This document shows, piece after piece, positions 1 to 7,700 of a DNA stretch of 12,728 nucleotides. The stretch is from Thalassiosira profunda. Lineage: Eukaryota; Bacillariophyta; Thalassiosirophyceae; Thalassiosirales; Thalassiosiraceae. The notes beneath the pieces were generated by a model, which ran no database searches, had not been told where the DNA came from, and was given only the letters and a program-made list of their open reading frames with translations. Both the position numbers and the translations under genes were made by a program. Position 1 is the first letter of the stretch, and every line of letters begins with the position of its first letter. The stretch is taken from positions 1 through 12,728 of the forward strand of contig JALLAP010002741.1 in the NCBI GenBank assembly GCA_036939355.1. Reading direction: 5' to 3'.

Positions 1-160
1 TTTGCCGCTCCTGCTCGCAGGAGCTGCAGATGCAGATCCGCCCCTGGGAGAGGACGCACTCCTCGCCGTCGGTTTTGTCGGCCGCGTCGTCCATTGGGTG
101 CAGGGTCGATACCGTCGAATCGGTCGACACCGGCGAGGGCGAGCTGGATGGAGAGGACAT
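1..160 (-). CDS. N-terminal fragment of an unknown protein with a Cys cluster
   Basis: An open frame starts at the ATG at 160-158 on the minus strand and runs without a stop off the left edge, giving 53 complete codons. This ATG is the first Met after an in-frame TAA 16 codons upstream, and it has A at -3, a favourable eukaryotic context. Residues 1-20 are Ser/Pro/Thr-rich (MSSPSSSPSPVS at the start). Residues 24-34 are acidic, and four cysteines follow at 35, 43, 45 and 48 in the pattern C-x7-C-x-C-x2-C, which could be the edge of a metal-binding domain. The gene lies in the same orientation as the two long minus-strand genes to its right, with a 606-nt spacer that would hold its promoter. 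I do not recognise the family. The opposite strand is also open here, as is common in GC-rich DNA, so the call is moderate. Confidence 0.5.
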   Translation of the reverse strand, partial: MSSPSSSPSPVSTDSTVSTLHPMDDAADKTDGEECVLSQGRICICSSCEQERQ

Positions 161-630
161 GTTCGACCTATGAGTTGCAAATGGTGCGGGCGGCTGGCGG
201 CGTGCTTAGCTGCAATCGAGGACGTGTTGGCAGAACTGCATGCACCGAGTGGAAGCTGTCAGAAGTCGGTTCATGCGGAGTGGTGCGGCGCCTTCACCAT
301 CGTGTGGCACGTTCTTCGTGATTTTTGTTCTCCAGCGCGCGCCGCTTTCTTTCTGTTGGTGGCTTTTTGCTAGAGAGGAGACAGGGGGCGGACAGACGGT
401 GCCGGAGACAAGGGGAGGAGAGAAGGGGAAAGAAACTTGGCTGGCAAACAACACCAATGCAGAGATGCAGTGAAAGAGGAGATTAGAGCAAGTACAACTG
501 CACAAGTGCAGAGTGCAGGTCAAGGGCAGGCTGAACTGTTGAAGTAGAGATAATTTGTGGATACAAGTAGTAGATAGGTAGCAAATCATTGCCGGATGCC
601 GGTGCCGGGACGCCAACGGTGCTTCTTTGC

Positions 631-657
631 AATTATCTAACATTACGTTAGATTATT
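631..657. repeat. Inverted repeat, 11-nt arms around a 5-nt loop
   Basis: The arms ATCTAAC (635-641) and GTTAGAT (647-653) are perfectly complementary around ATTAC. Pairing continues outward to 631 and 657 with one mismatch, giving 10 of 11 pairs. The repeat sits about 110 nt past the stop codon of the 1003-aa gene. It could be a 3'-UTR hairpin or a dimeric factor site, and the sequence does not decide between them. Confidence 0.5.
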
Positions 658-681
658 ATGTAGCTAGCAACCACATCGATG

Positions 682-699
682 AATGCACAGACATGCATT
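682..699. repeat. Short inverted repeat AATGCA/TGCATT
   Basis: Arms of 6 nt (682-687 and 694-699) flank a 6-nt spacer. It lies 25 nt from the larger inverted repeat and about 70 nt past the stop of the 1003-aa gene. An arm this short can arise by chance, so functional weight is low. Confidence 0.3.
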
Positions 700-766
700 T
701 CGTAACAACGTGGAGTGTGGATACAAATAATGATACAAGGACGATGCACGAGGCTCCCGGGGATGG

Positions 767-3700
767 CTATTTCCAACGATTGCCGTCGAAGGGTAGGGGC
801 GACGCGACACGGCCCCGGAGCGGGGGCGGCGAGAGCATTGGCCTTCCGTTCAGCGGGCCCATCGCTATTGGCGTGTAGAGGTCTCGCCCCGTATCCTCTG
901 ACGCCGAGTCGACCGACAAGCCAAGAGAGTTCATGCTAAGCTCCGATCGTAGCGACTTGAACATCGGGACAGAGAATTCGGAAGATCCCGACGGTAGCAG
1001 GACTGGAACCCGATCCACGGCCCCGTCGGCCGAGCTGGTTGACGCCTCGTGGACGATGTCGAGCCCGCGCAGGCTCGATGTCGACAGCAGACTGGCCGTG
1101 GACTGCTTCCTCCCGCCCAGCGCCTTCGCCGGTATGAACTTGGGACTGGACATCATCTCGGAGGCCTCGCCGTCGGAAAGGGAGCAGAACGTGGTGAAGG
1201 TGGCGTNTGAACTTGGGACTGGACATCATCTCGGAGGCCTCGCCGTCGGAAAGGGAGCAGAACGTGGTGAAGGTGGCGTCCGACGTCTCGCGCCTACCCA
1301 TGCCCTCGAGAGGACCGAGCCGATGGAAGGGATCCGACCCAAAGCGCCCACTTTCGCCTGCGCTGGGCACGGTGGTGCCTTCCTCGAGAATGGTGGGCGT
1401 CATCGGCGACGCTAGGCCGCGCAGGCTTTGATTGCTGCACTGGCGGCGACGCGACGTCAGACTGCCGCTCAGCGACTTGGTGAGGAGAGGCGACTCCGCG
1501 CGCCTGCTAAAGGAAGGTGACTCGGAAAGGAACCCAAACGGTTCAATCGAATTGAACGGCGACTTTCTCTCCTCGTCGCCCTCCCCTTGAGAGTCTTCCT
1601 TCTCGTGGCTTGTCGAAGGCAGGCAAAGCAAGAAGTCGCCCCCCTCTCCATCGCTGTCGTCGTCTGTCAACGGCTCGCTCGACTTGGCCGCCTCGGCGAT
1701 CGCATCGGCCCGCATGATGCTTTCGATGGGATCCTCTTCCGTGCACACTGGGGAGAAGAGGGAGCGACACTTCCTTGTGGCCACTGGCACTCGGGGGAGG
1801 AAGCTTGGGCCAGTACTGGTGGGGACCCCGGTCTGTTCCGACATGTCGAAAGTGATTGATGGCATGGGTCGATAAGACGCGCAGGATCCCTCCTCGTCGT
1901 CGGAACACACGAGGCTCGACCGGCGGCTTTCGCTCGGCTCCGGTTTTATCGGTGGCATGGGATGGGGCCAGAATGGGCCGTGGAGCGGACCCTGGGTCAA
2001 TGAAGCGATCTCCGCCTCCTCGCTCTCTATGCGGCTGAGATCGCCCATGGCTGCTTCGTGGAAAGGAACACCTTTCGTGCCGGCCTTGCCACGCGAAGCC
2101 ACCTCCCCACAAGACCCCGGCTGGTGGTGCTCGAATCCACTCAGAAGATCCATCTCGGCAGCTTCCTTGTCCCCGGGGCTGTTCGTAAGAAAGGACGATG
2201 CAGGCTTGGTGTGCAGACCGCGTCGCTCCCTCGGCGGCGAGGGCAAGTTCAGACCTTGCTCCCTCGCCGGCGAAGGCATCGCACCCAGTCCACCCATGCC
2301 ACTTAACGCGGGCATGGTCAGGTCGCTCGAAGCCCCCGGCGACTCGTCCGCCTTGGACGTCGCACAGTTCCGCTTGCCCCTCGGCGTGAGCTTGATCCGC
2401 GGCAGCAGGCGCAGGCTCTCGTCGCTTGACAATGGCGATTCTTCCGCGCCCTTATTTGGCGTCTTCGCCTCTTCCAGCTTGGGTTGGGCCAATGCAGGAG
2501 AGAGTAGATCCGCCGTCGAGTCCTTGGCGAGCCCGTCGAGCGATCGCATCAGGGGCGACTGCTGGGAAAGATCAAACGGAGGGATAGACGGCGTGTTTTT
2601 CATAGGAGATGCCGCCGGACTTCCGCTTCCGTTCCTCGACAGCACCGTCAGAGGCACCATGCGCGGCGAAGACGTGGACATCTTCGATGAGCCAGGAGAG
2701 GGGCACGTCATGGAGGTGACGCTGGCGCACGAGCTGGCCGAATCCTCTCGAAGATTGGGGTACAGCCTGGGAGGCAGGGCCTTGAAGCTGGACCCCGGGT
2801 GTATGCCCCTCAGCGAGTGGAACGGCGAGCTATTCGCGGAGTGAGTGGCCATGGAGCCTCGGGGGGCTCGCTTGGGTGTGCCCAGGGGCGTGGTGGTGCT
2901 CCCTGCCGAGAATACGATTGTCTCTCGTATGGATGACTCGGAAGTGTCAAGTCTTGCTCTGCCACTGCACGTGGATTCCTTGTGGGGCGAGGGGAATATG
3001 CAATCTTTCTCCAAATTCAATGAAGGGGAGAATGAGAAGGTCGGCATGGTCGGGAGCTGCTGATTGATGACTTGGTACCGACTGCTGGATGATGAATTTC
3101 CGGGCGTTGGAGACATTGATGAAAGGGAGTGCGAAGGGGAGCTGATGCACAAATTTTGCAGCATCGCTTTGCCCCGGGGGGTGAAGGGGCTGGATGGCTC
3201 TTGATCTTGACATGTTGATGTTTGAGGCGTTGGCTCTTCAGAATTAAGGCTTCTGCGATGCTCGTCCCCTGCATCCGGTGAGAGAGGACGCTTCCCCGAA
3301 CTGCAACTCGATGCTGTTTCCAGCACATCTTTCTTTGTAGGTGGAGNCCGGTGAGAGAGGACGCTTCCCCGAACTGCAACTCGATGCTGTTTCCAGCACA
3401 TCCTTCTTTGTAGGAGGGGTGGATGGAACCTCCATGATTGAGGGGAAGGTTTGAGAGGCTTCTGCGTCTGGGATGATGGGAGGAGACTTCAGTGCTTGCC
3501 CTTGGGCTTGGGGGCTATCTTCTGACTTTTCACTGGGCGAACCATCAGGGCTGAAATCGAGCCGCTGCTTCTTGGTGGGAGACGCGCATTTATGAGCCGA
3601 TTGCTTGGCAAAAAATGAGGCGAATGCCGGCGGCGGGGGCTTCCTTGATGGCGATGACGGTGGAAGGCCATCTCCGCGCGACGACGAGGGGTAGACGGGG

Positions 3701-3924
3701 CCATCGGGGCTGACGGTGGCGATGCCTTGCTGCCGTGGCTTGAGGGCGGAGATGGACGGTGCACCTGCACCCAAGCCTGATATATCCGGTGCATCCTGAC
3801 TGTTGGACCTTGGCCGCAATTTGAAGGCCGGCGGCTGCGTCGAGGACGGCGATGTTATGGTTGATTTTTCGGGGGTGTTGTCGATCCCGGGCGCTTGCCC
3901 CGTCGTCGTGGAGGAGGGGGGCAT
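767..3924 (-). CDS. Unknown Ser/Pro-rich disordered protein, likely CDK-type phospho-platform (1003 aa; interrupted by two assembly junctions)
   Basis: The ATG at 3924-3922 is the first Met after an in-frame TGA four codons upstream and has A at -3. The stop is TAG at 769-767. Two 73-nt artefacts (N at 3347 and 1207) break the raw frame. Collapsing each to one copy leaves exactly 1004 codons with no internal stop. The protein looks almost wholly disordered. It has about 45 Ser/Thr-Pro pairs, nine of them full CDK consensus S/T-P-x-K/R (for example TPEK, SPTK, TPKR, SPMK, TPNK). Other features are a basic KKQR patch near residue 118, a degenerate PIP-box-like AFASFF at 100-105, an RSLF cyclin-docking-like motif near 700, a SUMO consensus IKPE near 635, and an acidic DDDSDGEGGD stretch near 730. 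I see no folded domain, signal peptide or membrane segment. Silent differences between the two copies at 3347 support the frame. Family and function are unknown; a nuclear, cell-cycle-phosphorylated role is inference. Confidence 0.8.
1135..1279. repeat. Assembly junction: 72-nt duplication around N1207
   Basis: Positions 1135-1206 and 1208-1279 are identical 72-nt copies separated by a single N at 1207. The 73-nt insertion shifts the frame of the minus-strand 1003-aa gene. Reading through one copy gives a continuous protein across the segment MMSSPKFIPAKALGG. This is the same length and layout as the three other junctions in the window, so an unmerged contig overlap is much more likely than a biological duplication. 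Confidence 0.92.
3275..3419. repeat. Assembly junction: 72-nt near-duplication around N3347, copies differ silently
   Basis: Copies 3275-3346 and 3348-3419 flank a single N at 3347. They match at 69 of 72 positions, and the three differences cluster in the last 20 nt of each copy. Read in the gene's minus-strand frame, each difference falls at a third codon position and is silent (Thr ACC/ACT, Pro CCT/CCA, Lys AAG/AAA; the Thr codon's first base lies outside the shorter copy and is inferred). Collapsing the duplication joins residues PPTKKDVLETASS to PLSPDAGDEHRR in one frame. The silent pattern suggests two alleles rather than random error. Confidence 0.9.
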
Positions 3925-3925
3925 C

Positions 3926-3951
3926 GTGCACCTTCAGAGTTTCAGGTGCAC
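3926..3951 (-). repeat. Inverted repeat directly upstream of the start codon
   Basis: The arms GTGCACCT (3926-3933) and AGGTGCAC (3944-3951) are perfectly complementary across a 10-nt loop. The proximal arm ends one base before the ATG at 3924. If transcribed, this is an 8-bp, GC-containing stem at the very end of the 5' UTR. GTGCAC is itself palindromic, so the site could instead bind a dimeric factor in DNA. The function is not known. Confidence 0.5.
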
Positions 3952-4331
3952 CGTGCAATTTTTTGCAATTCTCAATGCGCCATAATCAAGCTCGCAGGCA
4001 CGAATGTGAGATTGTCAGCACCCTCCCCCGTGGTTTATGAGGCCTAATAACTCTCACAACCATCAATGAAATTCGCACGGTGGTCAGCTCCCAGCGCGTC
4101 TTGCCCTCCACCTCAAACAAAGTGAGCAGCTGCCGCCGATTTGTGTGTCTTTGTTGGGCTCACTTCGCCGAGCCAATGCGATGCCAACCCTTGACAACGA
4201 CGGGCTCCGAAGATCACTGCAGAAGCAACATTCTCTGCTCGTCAAGTGCCCCCGTCGTCACCACCTCGTCCTTTCTCGCCGCACTTTTTTGGAGGTTGCG
4301 TTTTTTGCATGGTGAAATGACCCAAGTGATA

Positions 4332-4345
4332 GTGATATGTATCAC
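4332..4345. promoter_or_regulatory. Perfect palindrome GTGATA-TG-TATCAC
   Basis: Two 6-nt arms (4332-4337 and 4340-4345) are exact reverse complements around a TG centre. It is 10 nt from the CRE-type palindrome and belongs to the same cluster. The symmetry fits a dimeric DNA-binding protein, but no known factor is identified. Confidence 0.4.
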
Positions 4346-4355
4346 CAGACGTAAT

Positions 4356-4363
4356 TGACGTCA
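4356..4363. promoter_or_regulatory. CRE-type bZIP site TGACGTCA
   Basis: The full 8-bp palindrome TGACGTCA is present. It is the consensus cAMP-response element bound by ATF/CREB-class bZIP factors. In the diatom Phaeodactylum, TGACGT/ACGTCA elements drive CO2- and cAMP-responsive transcription of a carbonic anhydrase gene. It lies about 430 nt upstream of the 1003-aa gene's start codon and about 340 nt past the condensin gene's stop, so the likelier target is the former. One 8-bp match can occur by chance; its place within a palindrome cluster raises the odds that it is used. Confidence 0.5.
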
Positions 4364-4370
4364 CAGGCCT

Positions 4371-4397
4371 GACACCTTCAGACACCTTCTTGACACC
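4371..4397. repeat. Direct repeat GACACCTTC x2 plus a GACACC half-copy
   Basis: GACACCTTC occurs at 4371-4379 and 4381-4389, with a third partial copy GACACC at 4392-4397. The spacings of 10 and 11 nt equal about one helical turn, which would put the copies on the same DNA face. The repeats lie between the CRE-type site and the 22-nt palindrome. Confidence 0.4.
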
Positions 4398-4412
4398 AAA
4401 AAGTATCTTTTG

Positions 4413-4434
4413 ATCGTACGAGTACTTGTACGAT
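4413..4434. promoter_or_regulatory. 22-nt imperfect palindrome centred on AGTACT
   Basis: The outer arms ATCGTAC (4413-4419) and GTACGAT (4428-4434) and the inner AGTACT (4421-4426) share one centre. Only the pair 4420/4427 is mismatched, so 20 of 22 positions are symmetric. This is long for chance and typical of a dimeric regulator site or a cruciform. It could also be a 3' processing hairpin, since it lies about 270 nt past the condensin gene's stop. Confidence 0.45.
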
Positions 4435-4620
4435 ACACAGTATGAATGTATGTACTTACAACACGTCTTCTCAAACAGTGACCCCCAATAATTCGCAGAG
4501 AATATCCGATCTTCGCGGGGGCTGAATGTTTGTCTTTGGTTCGCTCTGCTCAGAAAAGGTGTGGTTGGGCTGGCAATTGCTGGTTCTCTTGGCTGAGGTA
4601 GGTATGTTGCTCTGCCTGGT

Positions 4621-4635
4621 GGGTGGGTGGGTGGG
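4621..4635 (+). other. Perfect G-quadruplex motif, four GGG runs with single-T loops
   Basis: The plus strand carries four consecutive GGG tracts separated by single T bases. This class forms very stable parallel G-quadruplexes in vitro. It lies about 70 nt beyond the NCAPD3 stop codon. Since NCAPD3 is on the minus strand, the G-rich strand is its transcription template. A structure there could pause RNA polymerase and help end transcription; that role is inference. Confidence 0.6.
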
Positions 4636-4703
4636 TCAAGACAAACAAGCTTTGAAGTTCAACCAGTGATTTTTTATACATTTACTTCCTTTGGTTGGTG
4701 GAC

Positions 4704-7700
4704 TCAGGCACGTTCGTCGGATACAATTTCGGTCTGCAGGATGCTGCTCTCCCTCTCTCTTTGTCTGCGTTTCTTCAGATACTCACGTGTGTCGTACTCC
4801 AATTCCTGCAGCAGGCTCGGGTCGTTCGCCAGCAGCTCTTGCACTTCCGATTTGTAGCCGCGGAATATGTACCCGAGGTAGTGCATGAGGTCTCGGAGCA
4901 GGGGCGAGTGGCTGCCCTCCAGCACCGTCTTCAGGTTGCAGAGGATCGGGATGACGATTTCCATCAAGTGCTTCCGACTGATCTGTTTCAACAGCTGCTG
5001 TTTGTGCAGGCTGCGCTGGTTCGGCCTCGGGCCGTTCGCGCTGGCGAGATCGTCGTCAGCCTCCTCGGCTCCCTTGCGCCCAACCTTGATCTCTGGCGAA
5101 GTGAGGATGGCCAGGGTATCCGTCAGAACATTGGTCGCGGCCTGAATTCTATCCTTGACGGCTTGCGAACCACTCTCGACTCCAAGCGAGGGCAGTTTGC
5201 ACGCCGCGCTGAGGTCTCCGCTGACTTCCAGTGCCCCGCCAAGGATCTCTTTCACCAAGCGAGCAGTGACTTGCAACTTCTGCTCGTCCGTCAGGTTGGA
5301 CAGCATATTCTCGTAGACCTCTCGCCGCCGGTGGGCCCGCTCGCTTCCCTCCAACGCTACGCCTTCGAAATCGACCGACAGCCCGTTTCCGCCAGCGCTG
5401 GACTCTGCCTCGTAGAGAGGGTGGGCTTTGCACGCGTTGAAAACGAAAACCGCGCCGACAAAGTGGTTGCAGAGAAGATTGGGCTGCTTCTCCAGGAGAG
5501 GGCCGCGAATTGCCGTCTGCGCAAGGCACGACACCTCGTCGTCTTCGTCGGCGACCGCCGCGAGGAACCGGTGGACGAAGAGGCCTCGCCACTTGATGTA
5601 ATCCTGAAGCAAAAGGCTGGAAAGCAGCATGATCGCGTTCTTCTTCACCAGCGAGTGCCGATTCGTCCTCCCGCCAAACGTGGACGAGCTGAGGCGATCG
5701 CTCGAATTGACCTCAACAGGCCTCCCTTCCCCTGCCTGGAGGCATCCTGCCATGAACGGAAGATATCTGTCGACGAGGTTCGTGTATCGCACGCACAGGT
5801 CTCCCATCACCATGAGGGCGTTGCTCTGCACCGCGGGGTCCGAGTCGGAGTCCCGGTGCAGCTCGCGGGCAAGGATGGTGAGAGACTCCTTCGCCAGAGC
5901 CTCGTCGCGGAGGCACAGCTTTCCAAGTGCGATGAACGCATGCGCTCGGACTCCGGAGGGTGTCGTCAGTTCGCGGTCTTCCGAATTGGGCATTGGCATC
6001 GACTCCGGAAGCATTAGCTTGACGAGGTGCACCACGCGCTTGCTTGGGTGGAGGATGAGCCCTCGAACTGGCTCCGCGTCAGTCGGCGCGACATCGCTCT
6101 TCTTTTTTTCCTCTTGCGAGCTGAAGCCAATCATTGTGGTCTCGCCAATGAGATAGAGGACTTGTGAGAGCACCTTCCCGTCCTCCTCGCCAATCCTACC
6201 GCTCTGGGCAAACGACGAAAGGCGAGATTCGATGGCGCTCTCGCAACATCCCAGCAATCCGGTCGACCACGTCTCCACTTCACCGAAAACGTCTTTTCCG
6301 CTCTCATCGCACGATCGATTCGTCAAGGCAATGAGGGCGCCAAGCGCCGCAGAAACGAGGTCAATCGATACTGAAGTGAACGACTTCAAATCGCCCAGCA
6401 GATCAGAGAAGGCGGCCTCCGCCTCGTCGACGGGCACGAAACTTCCCATCTTGCTCATTACCTTCAGGCAGTCTCGCGACGTTCCAACCAGGCCACTCTT
6501 CCTCTCGGATGGCAAGTCGGCCGAGCTGCTCAGTGCGCGGAGTTTCTGCAGCGATGCTGTTAGGAACGACGCGTCGATACGAGACGCCTTCACCACCTGG
6601 CCCAATGAGACGTTCGCGTTGCTCGAATTGCCCAGACAGCTCGTCAGTGCGTCCAAGAGGCACCACGCGCCGGCCCTCATTGCCGACGTGCGTGCATCAA
6701 ATAAGTCCTCTTCGAGCTCTTGGTCGTGTGACATGGTCGAATCGAGGCTCGACCGTCGATCGAGGCCGAGGCCGATCGATGCCGTGTGATAGACAGCGCG
6801 GAGCAGGTTCTTGGCGAGGGACTTGGAATCCTTCCCAGCGTCGACTAGCATCTTTTGCAGGGCGAGGATCAGCGCGCCGGACGCGTTCCTGGAGCCTCCA
6901 GCCTCGGTGGAGCCGTCGCTCAGCTTGGCCAACACTCTCCACGCAATGTAGTACCTCGCGCTGCCGTCATCGGTCATCTTTTCGGCCGTGTCTTCGGCGA
7001 GCTCGAGGATGGGTTCGACGACCAGCTCCGAGAAGAACCCAACGGCCTTTGCCACGCAGGTCGCTTCGGCATCGGAAACTGGAGGTATTTGCGGCGAAGG
7101 AAGACTGTTTAGACGATGCCAGTAAAAGGGCAATGACAGCAAAAGAAGTCCTCCGAACCACTCACCCAACGGTAGCACTGTGTGAGCCCATGCCACCTCG
7201 AGCGACGAAGCTTGGGGAGTGCATTCGTCGCAGTCGTAATTGGCTTGAACGAGCCTTGTAAGAGCGTCGGCAGCGGCCTTGCGGGTTGCAACCGACGAAT
7301 CGTTGCACAGCTGGCACAGCGCCGAAATGTCCGGACCCGACACGACGAACTCCTCCCTGCTCTCCCGCTGCGCCAGCTCCAGCATCCGCAGCCACGCCGT
7401 GATGCAGCTCTTGCGGACGCTGGCGCTCTCGTCCGTGCTCGCCCGGTGCCTCAGCACATCGACGAGCGAGCTGCCAATCTCGCACAAAGCCACCGCGAGG
7501 GCCCTGGAGGACACGTCCGCCTCGTCCAGGGAGGGCAAGGAGCTGGCGATGACTGTGCCATCAAGATTCCTGCCCTTCTCACGCGCCTCGCATGCCCTCC
7601 TGGCCACCTCGCCCAGCGACAAGGCCGCCCGGGTCCGGACCGTGGGACTCTTGTCGTTGAGCCTCCCCCGAAGTGCCGCCAGGAGGATCGACGACGGCTC

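Larger units (their letters stand above)
161..766. other. Intergenic spacer with no supported gene
   Basis: This 606-nt stretch separates the stop of the 1003-aa gene (767) from the start of the next minus-strand gene (160). About 330-760 is visibly AT-richer than the flanking coding DNA. It should contain the 3' end of the first gene and the promoter of the second. Frames of up to about 145 codons are open here, but their composition is Cys/Ser/His/Leu-rich low complexity with no recognisable domain, so I do not call them genes. The only structure I can point to is the two inverted repeats listed separately. Confidence 0.6.
3925..4703. promoter_or_regulatory. Intergenic region: 3' flank of condensin D3 gene and putative promoter of the 1003-aa gene
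   Basis: This 779-nt spacer lies between two minus-strand genes, after the NCAPD3 stop (4704) and before the next start codon (3924). No frame in it looks coding. It holds an unusual density of symmetric elements, listed separately: a hairpin against the start codon, three palindromes including a perfect CRE-type site within about 110 nt (4332-4434), a 9-nt direct repeat, and a G-quadruplex motif near the condensin gene's end. The palindrome cluster is about 410-510 nt upstream of the start codon, so it is a reasonable upstream regulatory region. I could not place a TATA box or transcription start. Confidence 0.5.

Noticed and set aside
206..643. Minus-strand frame of 145 codons in the left spacer
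   Set aside because: Cys/Ser/His/Leu-rich low complexity without a domain, in AT-richer DNA that looks intergenic.
1957..2844. Plus-strand open frame of about 295 codons
   Set aside because: It is antisense to the 1003-aa gene, whose own frame is supported by silent allelic differences and by clean joining at two junctions.
4695..6017. Long plus-strand open frame of about 440 codons
   Set aside because: It lies entirely opposite the conserved C-terminal part of the condensin D3 gene; it is a GC-driven shadow with no recognisable domain.
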